Counted from the stretch's first letter, positions 25,862 to 34,360 are shown. The stretch: DNA of 64,000 nt from Peptoniphilus vaginalis (GCF_900176605.1 NZ_FXLP01000002.1:1-64000), one strand, 5' to 3'. Notes: generated from the letters alone by a model not told the origin. Translations and numbers: made by a program.

Positions 25862-28180
25862 GTGAAGGAAGTAAGAATCTCCGTAAGAAATTTAATAGAA
25901 TTCGTCAAGAGGTCTGGCGACATAGATAGGAGATTCTTTTCCAACAAGAGGGCTGTGGAAGGAATAAGGGCCCATCAAAAGGTCCAAAGGGAATACTCCA
26001 AGGACTTCTTGACAGAAGTTTTTTTGAGGACCACTGAAGAAATTGAGGGAATAAATTTTACAGTTGAGGGACGTGCTGACGGGATTGAGGTCACAGACCA
26101 GGTGACAGTTGATGAAATTAAATCAACCACAAGAGAGCTTGAGGACCTTGAGAAGGAAGAAAATATAATGCACTGGGCACAAGCTAAGTGCTATGCCTAT
26201 ATCTATGCCAAGGACCATGAACTTGACGAGATTAATGTCATGCTCACTTACTATCAACTGGAGTCGGAAGAAATTTTAAATATAAAAAAGACTTTCACTT
26301 TTGGCGAACTTCGTGACTTTTTTATGGGGACTCTTGTGGAATATCTTGAGTTTTCTAAGAGGATTGTTGAGTGGAAGGATATAAGGGACGAGTCCATAAA
26401 AAAATTAAAATTTCCTTTTAAGTCCTTTAGGAAGGGGCAGAGAGACCTTTCTGTTGCAGTTTACAATACCATTGATGATGAAAATAAATTATTTGTGGAA
26501 GCTCCAACGGGGATTGGCAAGTCGATTTCCACAATTTTTCCAACAATTAAGGCCATGGGAGAGGACAAGATTGACAAGGCCTTTTATCTTGTGGCAAGGT
26601 CCACAGGGAAGAATGCAGCCAAGGATGCCCTTGAAAGGCTTTTAAATAAAAAGCTTAGACTAAAGCTTACAATTGTCACAGCCAAGGACAAGGTCTGCAT
26701 CAACGATAAGGTAGCCTGCAATCCAAAGGACTGTCCCTATGCCAAGGGTCACTTTGACAGGGTCAATGATGCCATAATTGACATCTTTGATGCCTGCGAC
26801 AACTTCACAAGAGAAAATATTGAAAAATTTGCAAGGCTCCACATGGTTTGCCCCTTTGAATACCAGCTTGACCTCTTGGACTTTTCTGACTTCATCGTCT
26901 GCGACTACAATTACATATTTGATCCAACAGTTTATCTCAAAAGATTTTTTGAAAATTCAATGTTGAGGTTCACTTTCTTAGTTGATGAGACTCACAACCT
27001 CCTTGAGAGGGGAAGAGAAATGTATTCGGCAGAAGTTTCTATCGCTGACCTTGAAAGCTTAAGAGAAATTCTGCCAAAGAAGAGGAAGGCTGCGAGAAAG
27101 CATCTTGCTAATGCCCTAGAAGAATTTCAAAAGTTGGACTCACGCAAGACTTTTCATTCTTATGAGTCCTTTGTAGGCTTTAATGGGGAAGTGGAAAAGA
27201 CAGTTTTCTCCATGAACGACTTTTTGACCAAGGACAAGGACCAAGAAAACTATGACCAAGCCCTTGATATTTATTTTTCACTCTTTAACTACATCAAAAT
27301 TTTGGAATACTACAACAGGGATTTTGTTTCCATAAAAGATGAGGACAAGATAAGGATAAAGTCCCTTGATATTGCACCTATTTTTCAAAATATTTTAAGA
27401 GCGCCAAAGTCCTCTGTATTTTTCTCTGCAACCCTAAACCCCATAAGATATTATGGAAAACTTTTGGGGGCAGACGAAGAGACTTCCTACTACAAGATTG
27501 AGTCACCCTTTGATCCTAACAATCTCTTAGTCCTTCGCAACAATAAAATTTCTACAGTTTACAGAGATAGAGAAGAGTCCATTGATGAAATAATTGATAA
27601 CCTCAGAGAGTTTTCGCAAGATGATGGAAATTATATTTTCTTCTTTCCATCCTACTCTTATATGGAGGCAGTCTACGATAGATATGTAGAAATTTATGGA
27701 GAAGCTATTAAGCAGGATAGAGAGATGACAGAGACAGAGAGGGAAGAATTTTTAAACAACTTTACCTTCTTATCATCAACAAGGGCCTTTGCAGTCATGG
27801 GTGGAGTTTTCTCTGAAGGTATAGATTTAATTGGCGAGAGGCTAAGGGGAGTTGCCATAATTAGTGTTGGCATTCCCGGACTTTCTTACGAGAGAAATAT
27901 TTTAAAGTCCCACTTCCAAAAGAAGTACAATAGAGGTTATGAGTACGCCTACATCTATCCAGGCATGATCAAGGTCATCCAATCCGCAGGAAGGGTTATA
28001 AGGACAGAAGATGACAGGGGAAAAATTTTATTAATCGACAAGAGATTTTCACTTGAACCCTACAAGTTTTTGTTACCCCACCACTGGCAAATTTTTGATT
28101 ATGAAAAGTTAGATCAAATAGAAACAATTTTAAAACATTTTAAGGAGGTCAAAAGCCTAAAAAATAGAGAAAATTTATAA
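25862..28180 (+). CDS. XPD/DinG-like Fe-S DNA helicase with N-terminal PD-(D/E)XK domain
   Basis: The product is 772 residues. The N-terminal 170 residues look like a RecB-type nuclease (EGRADGIE, VDEIKST, AQAKCYAYIYA), so Asp, Glu-x-Lys and Gln motifs are all present. The superfamily 2 helicase core follows: Walker A APTGIGKSIST (about 214), a four-cysteine iron-sulphur site (KVCIN, ACNPKDCPY and HMVCPF), DEAH-type box VDETHNLLE (about 373), GGVFSEGIDL and QSAGRVIRTEDD. The helicase is of Rad3/DinG type and acts on DNA 5'-3'. The fused nuclease recalls the Cas4-like fusions in some clostridial helicases. GTG start at 25862 after AAAGGA. Role in repair is inferred. Confidence 0.85.
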   Translation: MKEVRISVRNLIEFVKRSGDIDRRFFSNKRAVEGIRAHQKVQREYSKDFLTEVFLRTTEEIEGINFTVEGRADGIEVTDQVTVDEIKSTTRELEDLEKEENIMHWAQAKCYAYIYAKDHELDEINVMLTYYQLESEEILNIKKTFTFGELRDFFMGTLVEYLEFSKRIVEWKDIRDESIKKLKFPFKSFRKGQRDLSVAVYNTIDDENKLFVEAPTGIGKSISTIFPTIKAMGEDKIDKAFYLVARSTGKNAAKDALERLLNKKLRLKLTIVTAKDKVCINDKVACNPKDCPYAKGHFDRVNDAIIDIFDACDNFTRENIEKFARLHMVCPFEYQLDLLDFSDFIVCDYNYIFDPTVYLKRFFENSMLRFTFLVDETHNLLERGREMYSAEVSIADLESLREILPKKRKAARKHLANALEEFQKLDSRKTFHSYESFVGFNGEVEKTVFSMNDFLTKDKDQENYDQALDIYFSLFNYIKILEYYNRDFVSIKDEDKIRIKSLDIAPIFQNILRAPKSSVFFSATLNPIRYYGKLLGADEETSYYKIESPFDPNNLLVLRNNKISTVYRDREESIDEIIDNLREFSQDDGNYIFFFPSYSYMEAVYDRYVEIYGEAIKQDREMTETEREEFLNNFTFLSSTRAFAVMGGVFSEGIDLIGERLRGVAIISVGIPGLSYERNILKSHFQKKYNRGYEYAYIYPGMIKVIQSAGRVIRTEDDRGKILLIDKRFSLEPYKFLLPHHWQIFDYEKLDQIETILKHFKEVKSLKNRENL

Positions 28181-28188
28181 TAAATATC

Positions 28189-28217
28189 TTTACAAAGCCT
28201 TTCTTATGTGATAATAT
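28189..28217 (+). promoter_or_regulatory. Promoter of rpmG-secE-nusG-rplK-rplA
   Basis: TTTACA, 17-bp spacer, TAATAT. It lies just after the helicase stop codon and before a terminator-like hairpin. Confidence 0.6.
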
Positions 28218-28231
28218 TGTTGAGTAAATTA

Positions 28232-28261
28232 GAAGGAGCCAAAGGCGGCTCTTTTTTTTAG
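28232..28261 (+). terminator. Terminator/attenuator ahead of rpmG
   Basis: GAGCC, AAAGGC loop, GGCTC, then seven T, 17 bp upstream of the rpmG start codon. Being downstream of the promoter, it may attenuate the operon or simply terminate the helicase transcript. Confidence 0.6.
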
Positions 28262-28277
28262 CACTGGAGGTGTTTTT

Positions 28278-28427
28278 ATGGCAGATAGAGTAGTACTTGA
28301 GTGCACACAATGTAAAAACAGAAATTATGTGACATATAAGAACAAGAAAAAGACTACTGAAAGATTGGAACTAAAGAAGTATTGTAAATTCTGTAAAGAA
28401 CATACAACACATAAGGAAACTAAGTAA
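28278..28427 (+). CDS. rpmG: 50S ribosomal protein L33
   Basis: A 49-residue protein starting [18 protein letters not shown]. Both zinc pairs (CTQC and CKFC) are present, so this is the zinc-binding form. ATG follows CTGGAGGTG. Ten bases separate it from secE, the usual rpmG-secE-nusG order of Firmicutes. Confidence 0.95.
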   Translation: MADRVVLECTQCKNRNYVTYKNKKKTTERLELKKYCKFCKEHTTHKETK

Positions 28428-28436
28428 GGAGGATTT

Positions 28437-28652
28437 ATGGCTACTAAAACAGCACCTAAGCCTGAAGAAAATAAAGGTGGTCTAGGTAGATATTTTAGAG
28501 GTGTGAAATCTGAATTCAAAAAAGTTGTATGGCCTACTAAGGAGACTGTAATCAAATATTCTATTATAGTAATCGTGGCAGTTATTTTGTCATCACTACT
28601 ATTATTAGCATATGATAAGATCATAATGTTTTTATTTGGTTTTATTTATTGA
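28437..28652 (+). CDS. secE: Preprotein translocase subunit SecE
   Basis: A 71-residue protein with an amphipathic segment GRYFRGVKSEFKKVVWPTKE followed by one C-terminal membrane helix, the minimal SecE of Gram-positive bacteria. It stabilises the SecY channel for protein export. AAGGAGG precedes the ATG. Confidence 0.95.
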   Translation: MATKTAPKPEENKGGLGRYFRGVKSEFKKVVWPTKETVIKYSIIVIVAVILSSLLLLAYDKIIMFLFGFIY

Positions 28653-28666
28653 TTGGAGTGTTATAG

Positions 28667-29209
28667 TTGGATACACAAGAGCTTAACAACAATGAAGCTT
28701 CAAAATGGTATGTAATACACACTTATTCAGGTTATGAAAAAAAGGTAAAGGCAAATATGGAAGCCATGGTTCATAATCGTGGCATGGAAGATGTCATCTT
28801 CGACATTAGAATTCCTATGGAAGACTATGTAGATAATAAGGATGGCGTGTCCAAGGCAAAGGAAAGAAAGATGTTCCCATCTTATGTCCTTGTAAATATG
28901 ATTATGAATGATGAAACTTGGTATCTTGTAAGAAATACAAGAGGAGTAACTGGTTTCGTTGGACCTGCATCAAAGCCTGTACCACTAACTGATGAAGAAG
29001 TGTTACTACTTGGAGTTACTGATAACAAAGAGTTATTCGATAATTACGAGATAGGGGAGTTAGTCAAGGTTATACATGGGCCCTTCAAAGACTTGGTGGG
29101 TAAAATTGACGACTTCAATTACGACAAAGGAAAAGTTAAAGTTTGTATCTCCATGTTTGGAAGGGATACAATAGTTGAATTAGATTTCAATCAAATTATT
29201 AAAGAGTAA
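28667..29209 (+). CDS. nusG: Transcription termination/antitermination factor NusG
   Basis: A 180-residue protein. The NGN domain starts [18 protein letters not shown] and contains FPSYVLVNM and [12 protein letters not shown]. The C-terminal KOW domain carries [16 protein letters not shown]. It binds RNA polymerase and couples transcription with translation. The start is TTG at 28667 after TTGGAGTG. Confidence 0.95.
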   Translation: MDTQELNNNEASKWYVIHTYSGYEKKVKANMEAMVHNRGMEDVIFDIRIPMEDYVDNKDGVSKAKERKMFPSYVLVNMIMNDETWYLVRNTRGVTGFVGPASKPVPLTDEEVLLLGVTDNKELFDNYEIGELVKVIHGPFKDLVGKIDDFNYDKGKVKVCISMFGRDTIVELDFNQIIKE

Positions 29210-29216
29210 GAGATGT

Positions 29217-29242
29217 GTGGGAGGGTAAACCCGCATTACCAC
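29217..29242 (+). promoter_or_regulatory. Putative L1-binding site before rplK
   Basis: GTGGGAGGGTAAACCCGC...TACCAC folds into a short asymmetric stem-loop like the 23S rRNA L1 site. It lies just before the rplK ribosome binding site. Ribosomal protein L1 is known to repress its operon through such a mimic. Confidence 0.6.
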
Positions 29243-29256
29243 AAGGAGGAAATAAA

Positions 29257-29682
29257 ATGGCAAAAAAAGTCATAGCATTAGTAAAATTACAAATTCCTGC
29301 AGGAAAAGCTACACCAGCTCCACCAGTTGGTACAGCATTAGGACCTCATGGTGTAAATATCATGCAGTTCACAAAGGAATTTAACGCAAAGACTCAAGAT
29401 CAAGCAGGTATGATTATCCCTGTTGTTCTTACAGTTTATCAAGATCGTTCTTTCACTTTTATCACAAAGACTCCACCAGCTGCAGTGCTTATTAAGAAAG
29501 CTCTTAATTTGCCTAAGGCTAGTGGTGAACCAAACAAGAAAAAAGTTGGAAAGCTAACAAAGGCACAAGTTGAAGAAATAGCTAAAACTAAGATGCCAGA
29601 CCTTAACGCAGCAAGCTTAGAAGCAGCTGTTGAATTGATCGCTGGTACAGCTAGAAGTATGGGTGTAGAAGTAGAAAGATAA
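29257..29682 (+). CDS. rplK: 50S ribosomal protein L11
   Basis: A 141-residue protein starting [18 protein letters not shown], with the proline-rich [22 protein letters not shown] 29257 follows AAGGAGG; the frame extends upstream but without a site. It forms the GTPase-associated centre with 23S rRNA. Confidence 0.96.
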   Translation: MAKKVIALVKLQIPAGKATPAPPVGTALGPHGVNIMQFTKEFNAKTQDQAGMIIPVVLTVYQDRSFTFITKTPPAAVLIKKALNLPKASGEPNKKKVGKLTKAQVEEIAKTKMPDLNAASLEAAVELIAGTARSMGVEVER

Positions 29683-29708
29683 GTGGGAGGCTAAGCCGTA
29701 GGTACCAC
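29683..29708 (+). promoter_or_regulatory. Second putative L1-binding site, before rplA
   Basis: GTGGGAGGCTAAGCCG...TACCAC repeats the motif at 29217-29242 with a compensated inner stem (GGG/CCC changed to GGC/GCC). It lies between rplK and the rplA ribosome binding site. Confidence 0.55.
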
Positions 29709-29721
29709 GAAGGAGGTAAAT

Positions 29722-30423
29722 ATGCCAAAAAGAGGTAAAAAATATCAAGAAAGCGCTAAGCTTGTAGATAAATCGAATTTATATGACGTTAACGAAGCTC
29801 TTGACTTAGTTACAAAAACTGCTAAGGCAAACTTTGATGAAACAGTAGAACTTGCAGTAAGACTTGGTGTAGATCCAAGACACGCTGACCAACAAGTTAG
29901 AGGTACTGTAGTACTTCCTAACGGAACAGGTAAAGAAGTTAAGGTACTTGTTCTTGCTAAGGGAGAAAAAATTAAGGAAGCTGAAGCAGCAGGTGCTGAC
30001 TTCGCTGGTGGAGAAGAATTAGTTGAAAAAATCCAAAGCGAAAACTGGTTTGGTTTCGACGTAATGATTGCAACTCCAGATATGATGGGCGTAGTTGGTA
30101 AAATCGGTAGAGTTCTTGGACCAAAGGGACTTATGCCAAACCCTAAATCAGGTACAGTTACATTTGATGTAGAACAAGCTGTTAAAGAAGTTAAGGCTGG
30201 TAAGGTTGAATATAGAGTTGACAAGGCTGCTATAATTAACGTACCAATTGGAAAAGTTTCTTTCGGAGCTGACAAACTTGCTGAAAACTTTAAGACAATT
30301 GCAGATGCTATTATTAAAGCAAAACCAGCATCAGCAAAGGGTCGTTATTTAAAATCAGTAACAGTTTCATCAACAATGGGACCTGGAATCAAAGTAAATG
30401 GTTCAAAATTAATTGAAAAATAA
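29722..30423 (+). CDS. rplA: 50S ribosomal protein L1
   Basis: A 233-residue protein, full length. [17 protein letters not shown] opens it; the signature [14 protein letters not shown] is in the middle and [11 protein letters not shown] near the end. It builds the L1 stalk and probably represses its own operon through the sites at 29217 and 29683. AAGGAGG precedes the ATG. Confidence 0.96.
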   Translation: MPKRGKKYQESAKLVDKSNLYDVNEALDLVTKTAKANFDETVELAVRLGVDPRHADQQVRGTVVLPNGTGKEVKVLVLAKGEKIKEAEAAGADFAGGEELVEKIQSENWFGFDVMIATPDMMGVVGKIGRVLGPKGLMPNPKSGTVTFDVEQAVKEVKAGKVEYRVDKAAIINVPIGKVSFGADKLAENFKTIADAIIKAKPASAKGRYLKSVTVSSTMGPGIKVNGSKLIEK

Positions 30424-30440
30424 AAACACCTAAGATAAAT

Positions 30441-30478
30441 AAAACCCCTCGACTTCTTATGAAGTAAGAGGGGTTTTA
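30441..30478 (+). terminator. rplKA terminator
   Basis: AAAACCCCTC pairs with GAGGGGTTTT, with an inner stem GACTTC/GAAGT. It ends the rpmG-to-rplA operon. Confidence 0.9.
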
Positions 30479-30578
30479 TAATGGACTTAAGTTTAAAAGC
30501 TTAGGTCCTTTTTATTAGAAATTTTTAAAAACATTTGGTGAAGATTTTGAGAAATTTTAATTTTTAAAGCAAAAGAAC

Positions 30579-30607
30579 TTGCAATTTATAAAGTGAGGCA
30601 CTATAAT
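30579..30607 (+). promoter_or_regulatory. Promoter of the yitT leader
   Basis: TTGCAA, 17-bp spacer, TATAAT; predicted start near 30613. Confidence 0.6.
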
Positions 30608-30612
30608 ACTAA

Positions 30613-30850
30613 ACGTTGATTAAGTATTTTACGGTGGTTACCGAAATTTTCAGGTAGTTTTTATCTGATGCTAAAGTTTACGACAAGAGAGCCTTTTATC
30701 TGCCTGATGTGGTAGATAAAACAGCTAAAAAGTAACTATTACGCTCAGAGTTTTTACAAGAAAAAATCAGCAAATAAAAAGCATCAACACCACAAGATTG
30801 CAAAAGTACGAAGGATATCCTTACGACCGACAGCAGTCTTTTTTTGTTGG
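30613..30850 (+). ncRNA. Structured leader or small RNA of unknown class upstream of yitT
   Basis: About 235 nt between a clear promoter and a terminator. GTTGAT (about 30616) pairs with ATCAAC (about 30783) to close a junction. The enclosed part holds small hairpins CGGT-GGTT-ACCG, TCAG...CTGA and TTTTATCT...AGATAAAA. A terminator follows with AAGGATATCCTT inside an outer AGATTGC/GCAGTCT stem and seven T, 46 bp before the yitT start. The layout is that of a riboswitch or attenuator. The stretch GATGCTAAAGTTTACGA recalls part of the M-box, but spacing does not fit. I cannot assign a class. Confidence 0.5.
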
Positions 30851-30894
30851 TTGGATACCCTTCTAATATTGCGAAATATTAAGGAGGTGTTAAA

Positions 30895-31536
30895 ATGCTA
30901 AATCAAAAGCTGACTTGGTTAAAATTATCAAGAGCAGGACTAATCAATATTATCTTAGGATCTATGATTGAGGCTTTTACAGTTGTAAATATTCATATCC
31001 CATCTCAAATTACAGAAGGTGGAATCCTGGGCCTTGCCTTATTATCTTATAAGACCTTTGGTATAAATCCATCAATCCTAAGTCCAGTAATGGATGTTAT
31101 TTGTGTTATTATTGGAATAAATATTTTTGGAAAGGCATTTTTAAGAAAAACTTTATTAGCTTCTTTACTGTTTGCCCTCTTCTATAAAATATTTTCACTT
31201 ATGGGACCAATTCTTCCTGATCTTTATAGCTATCCATTATTGGCAGCTGTAGTTGGAGGAATTGGCATTGGACTCGGTTGTGGACTTGTAGTATCACAAG
31301 GAGGAGCCACAGGTGGAGATGACGCCTTGGCCCTTGTAGTGTCAAACAAGACTAAGATAAATATTTCTTATGCCTACTTACTAATGGACTTAATAGTCTT
31401 AGTAATGTCTTTAACTTATATTCCATTTTCTAGATTAATTTATTCTTTAATTACTACAACAATATCATCTCTTTTAGTAGGTCAATTTGAAGTTAATGTT
31501 AGTCCATCAGTGGAAAAAACAAATTTTTCGATTTAA
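30895..31536 (+). CDS. YitT/YczE-like membrane protein
   Basis: The product is 213 residues with five to six hydrophobic segments and glycine-rich motifs (GGIGIGLGCGLVVSQGGATGGDDALAL) typical of the DUF161 (YitT) family. The C-terminal cytoplasmic DUF2179 domain of longer relatives is absent; the protein ends with a short polar tail. Function is unknown; relatives are proposed membrane transporters. AAGGAGGTG precedes the ATG. The gene has its own promoter, structured leader and terminator. It separates rplKA from rplJL. A second, decayed YitT-type gene lies at 11417-11612. Confidence 0.8.
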   Translation: MLNQKLTWLKLSRAGLINIILGSMIEAFTVVNIHIPSQITEGGILGLALLSYKTFGINPSILSPVMDVICVIIGINIFGKAFLRKTLLASLLFALFYKIFSLMGPILPDLYSYPLLAAVVGGIGIGLGCGLVVSQGGATGGDDALALVVSNKTKINISYAYLLMDLIVLVMSLTYIPFSRLIYSLITTTISSLLVGQFEVNVSPSVEKTNFSI

Positions 31537-31575
31537 AATTTTATTTTAAGTTGATGATTTCTAAGTTTATATATG

Positions 31576-31605
31576 AAAAAGAGTAGCTTCGGCTACTTTT
31601 TTTAT
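31576..31605 (+). terminator. yitT terminator
   Basis: GAGTAGC, TTCG tetraloop, GCTACT, then seven T. Confidence 0.9.
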
Positions 31606-31639
31606 TGAAATTTTTATTTTCATACTAGATTATGAGTTA

Positions 31640-31858
31640 AACTAACTTATTAAAAACTTATGAGTGTACAGATATTTATAAACAAGTAAAAATTTATGAG
31701 TTAATTAAAAATTATGACTTAATAAAATCTTGTGAGCTTGTAGTTTTTTATAAACTTGAGAGATCTTATGGCTTAATAAAAAATTATGAGCTTGTGATTT
31801 TTCATAACTTTGTAAGACCTTACGACCTAGCAATTTTCTACAAAGAAGTTAAGTAAAA
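31640..31858 (+). repeat. 18-bp-period repeat cluster R3 (longest)
   Basis: At least ten degenerate units. One frame stays open for about 70 codons up to a stop at 31856-31858, reading IYELIKNYDLIKSCELVVFY then KLERSYGLIKNYELVIF and so on, with Tyr and Glu/Asp-Leu in strict six-codon phase. No start codon with a ribosome binding site precedes it. It follows the yitT terminator and is the main content of the 645-bp gap before rplJ; 31859-32025 shows nothing else. Confidence 0.7.
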
Positions 31859-32025
31859 TTAAAAGTTTTTTGATCTGGAGTAAAAAATTAAAAGTAGCCT
31901 AAGTTAATTTTAAAATAATAAATAGAAGAAAACTTTATAAATTCTTTAGTTTTATGTATAATTATCCGGAAAACTACATTTAAATAAATATAAACAAAGA
32001 AATTTAAAATAAATGCAAATAATCA

Positions 32026-32054
32026 TTGACAAGGACCCAAAGACTATATATAAT
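32026..32054 (+). promoter_or_regulatory. rplJ-rplL promoter
   Basis: Perfect consensus TTGACA, 17-bp spacer, TATAAT. It makes rplJL transcription independent of rplKA. Confidence 0.85.
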
Positions 32055-32060
32055 ACATAT

Positions 32061-32168
32061 GTTACTAAGCCGCAGACAGTAGGTGGCACTGCCATAATTC
32101 CTACCGAGGTTTGAAATTCGGATTTATTTGATTTTCACATCTCACGGCGGCGTGAGATTTTTTTATTT
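32061..32168 (+). promoter_or_regulatory. Ribosomal protein L10 leader
   Basis: The segment with AAGCCGCAGACAGTAGGTGG and CCTACCGAGGTTTG matches the L10(L12)4-binding leader known upstream of rplJ. It is followed by a terminator hairpin ATCTCACG-GCGG-CGTGAGAT with a T7 run (32143-32166), directly before the rplJ ribosome binding site. Excess L10-L12 complex would be expected to bind here and reduce expression. Confidence 0.85.
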
Positions 32169-32181
32169 TGGGGGTGACAAA

Positions 32182-32718
32182 TTGAAAGAAGAAAAATTAC
32201 AATCAAAACAAGCCCTAGTAGATGAAATTAAAGAAAAAATTCAAGGCGCTCAATCTATCGTTCTTGTAAACTACAGAGGATTAACAGTTGAAGAAGTAAC
32301 TGAACTTAGAGCTAAGTACAGAGAAGCAAATGTTGATTACAAGGTTTATAAAAACACAATGATGAGACGTGCTTTCGAAGAGTTAGGTGTTGAAGGTTTA
32401 GAAGACTTCCTAAAGGGACCAAGCGCTATTGCATTTGGTATGGAAGATCCAGCATCTGCAGCAAAAATTTCATCAGAGTTTGCAGAAGATCATGAAGCAC
32501 TAGAAATTAAAGCAGGATTTGTTGATGGAAAGGTATTATCACTTCCAGAAATCGACGCACTTGCTAAATTACCATCCAAGGAAGTTCTTGTTGCACAAGT
32601 ACTTGGCGGCTTAAACGCTCCAATCCAAGGATTCGCAAATGTACTAAGTGGTACACTATCAGGTTTTGCAAGAGTTATTGCACAAATCGCAGACAAGAAA
32701 GAAAAGGAAGCAGCTTAA
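32182..32718 (+). CDS. rplJ: 50S ribosomal protein L10
   Basis: A 178-residue protein. The start is TTG at 32182, after GGGGGTGA; the frame extends upstream into the leader but lacks a site. Typical features are VLVNYRGLTVEEVTELR, YKVYKNTMMRRAF, FLKGPSAIAFG and a C-terminal helix that binds L7/L12 dimers. Confidence 0.95.
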   Translation: MKEEKLQSKQALVDEIKEKIQGAQSIVLVNYRGLTVEEVTELRAKYREANVDYKVYKNTMMRRAFEELGVEGLEDFLKGPSAIAFGMEDPASAAKISSEFAEDHEALEIKAGFVDGKVLSLPEIDALAKLPSKEVLVAQVLGGLNAPIQGFANVLSGTLSGFARVIAQIADKKEKEAA

Positions 32719-32768
32719 TCTGCTAAAAAATTAAGAAAAATTATTATTTAAAATTACGGAGGAATAAA

Positions 32769-33155
32769 ATGTCAGAAAAAGTAGAAAAATTAATTGAAGA
32801 AGTTAAAGAACTTACAGTATTAGAATTATCAGAAGTTGTTAAAGCTCTAGAAGAAGAATTCGGTGTATCAGCAGCAGCTCCAGCAGCAGTTGTAGCAGCT
32901 CCAGTAGCAGGTGCAGCAGCTCCAGCAGCAGCAGGCGAAGAAAAAACTGACTTCGATGTAATCCTTGCAGAAGCAGGACAAGAAAAAGTTAAAGTAATCA
33001 AAGTTGTTAAAGACGTAACTGGACTTGGACTTAAAGATGCAAAAGCATTAGTTGATGGAGCTCCAAAGGCAGTTAAAGAAGGCGCTTCTAAAGAAGAAGC
33101 TGACGAAATCAAGGCTAAACTTGAAGAAGCAGGAGCAACTGTAGAAGTTAAATAA
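32769..33155 (+). CDS. rplL: 50S ribosomal protein L7/L12
   Basis: A 128-residue protein: N-terminal dimerisation helices ([19 protein letters not shown]), an alanine/proline/valine hinge, and the C-terminal domain with [20 protein letters not shown]. Multiple dimers bind L10 and recruit translation factors. The codons are strongly biased, as in highly expressed genes. Confidence 0.97.
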   Translation: MSEKVEKLIEEVKELTVLELSEVVKALEEEFGVSAAAPAAVVAAPVAGAAAPAAAGEEKTDFDVILAEAGQEKVKVIKVVKDVTGLGLKDAKALVDGAPKAVKEGASKEEADEIKAKLEEAGATVEVK

Positions 33156-33174
33156 TTTAACTTAGTTAAATTTT

Positions 33175-33205
33175 AAAGAAACTGTCCCATTGGGGCAGTT
33201 TCTTT
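33175..33205 (+). terminator. rplJL terminator
   Basis: AAAGAAACTGTCCC, AT loop region, GGGGCAGTTTCTTT: long stem, U-rich 3' side. Confidence 0.85.
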
Positions 33206-33228
33206 GTGAAAATCTTTATAAGATATGT

Positions 33229-33268
33229 AAAGAAAAAGAGAACTCCTTTTATGTCGAGTTCTCTTTTT
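33229..33268 (-). terminator. Terminator of the LacI-type gene; copy 1 of a 40-bp direct repeat
   Basis: AAAAAGAGAACTC pairs with GAGTTCTCTTTTT around a 10-base loop, giving U tracts on both strands. The full 40 bases recur identically at 36827-36866, the other end of the regulator-lyase-transporter module. Confidence 0.85.
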
Positions 33269-33280
33269 AAATAAACTTTT

Positions 33281-34277
33281 TTAAATTGTCTCTCTAATGT
33301 TTAAGGACGTATTAAAGGTCACGTGTTCAACTTGAGAATAGTCTGATTTTGAATTAATTTTATTTATCAAAAGCTCTACAGATTTATTTGCAATTAAATC
33401 TAGGGGCATTTCCATGGAAGTGATCTTTGTCTCTAAGAGTTCGCCCATAGAGTGTCCTGCTAAACTTATAATCTTAAGATCTTCTGGAATTATATATCCT
33501 AGGTCCTTTGCCGCTCTCAAGACTCCCATGGCTTGAAGGTCGTTTGCTGTTAATATACCATCAATATTACCGTATTGATCGTCCAATTCTTTAAACTTAT
33601 TATATCCTGTTTTAAAGAAATCCATATTATAATAATCGTTGTTTATTGATAGGTCATCTTGACCTAGTTCCGATATAGCCTTTAAATAACCCCTGTATCT
33701 TTCTGCAAAGGGACGAATTTCCATGATTCCATTTATTAGAGCAATTCTCTCACATCCACATCTGCGCAAGAAATGGACTCCTTCGTGAGCACAGTTAAAA
33801 TAATTGACATCGACGGAGCTCAAGTGGTCGGTTTGATTTCTAACTAATTGAACTACAGGTAGGTCGGAGGAATTAATATCTCTAATGAGCCTCTTGTTTT
33901 GGCCTGTTGAAACTATTAAAAGTCCATCTGTATAACTGTCCCTAACTTTTTTTAGTGATATTTCTTCAACGTCAGGATCATCATTGGTATTTATTATAAC
34001 AATCTCGTATTCATAATCTCTTGCTTTTTCTTCAATGAGTTGGACTAACTCTCCAAACATGGATAAGAATAGGGATGGTATCATTACGCAAATATTTTTT
34101 CTTTTTCCTTTTTTTTACGCCTTTAATCAATAGGTTTGGTTTGTAGCTCAGTTCTTCAACAGCATCCATTATTCTTTTTTTAGTTTGTGGATGAACATAA
34201 CCACTATTATTTAAAGCTCTAGACACAGTGCTTACATCAACATTTGCTAGTTTAGCAACATCTTTTAATGTTGTCAT
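33281..34277 (-). pseudogene. LacI-family transcriptional regulator, frameshifted
   Basis: The minus strand starts at ATG 34277 after GGAGGG and encodes a LacI helix-turn-helix (TTLKDVAKLANVDVSTVSRA, then KKRIMDAVEELSYKPN). The frame is lost in an A-rich stretch (34095-34116: runs of 6, 5 and 8 A). It resumes one base shifted, with ICVMIPSLFLSMFGELVQLI, the start of the periplasmic-binding-like sensor domain. That domain runs intact to 33281, ending SLNIRETI. One base fewer in an A run restores a full-length protein of about 330 residues, so this may be a real mutation, slippage-corrected expression or an assembly error. It is divergent from the lyase gene and probably controls it. Confidence 0.8.
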
Positions 34278-34360
34278 AAAGCCCTCCAATCTTCTAAGTT
34301 TATAATATAATCATATATATTAATTGGATTTATTTCAAGCTTTGGGATTTACATTACTAA

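Noticed and set aside
29745-30275. 176-codon minus-strand frame opposite rplA
   Set aside because: Shadow of a strongly codon-biased gene; Ser/Thr/Pro-rich composition is the usual mirror artefact. The same holds for 32744-33112 opposite rplL and 53692-54456 opposite pyk.
30590-30690. M-box magnesium riboswitch or T-box upstream of yitT
   Set aside because: GTGAGGC and GCTAAAG resemble M-box parts, but only about 80 nt separate them and other conserved blocks are missing. GGTGGTTACC resembles a T-box core but lies at the 5' end, away from the terminator.
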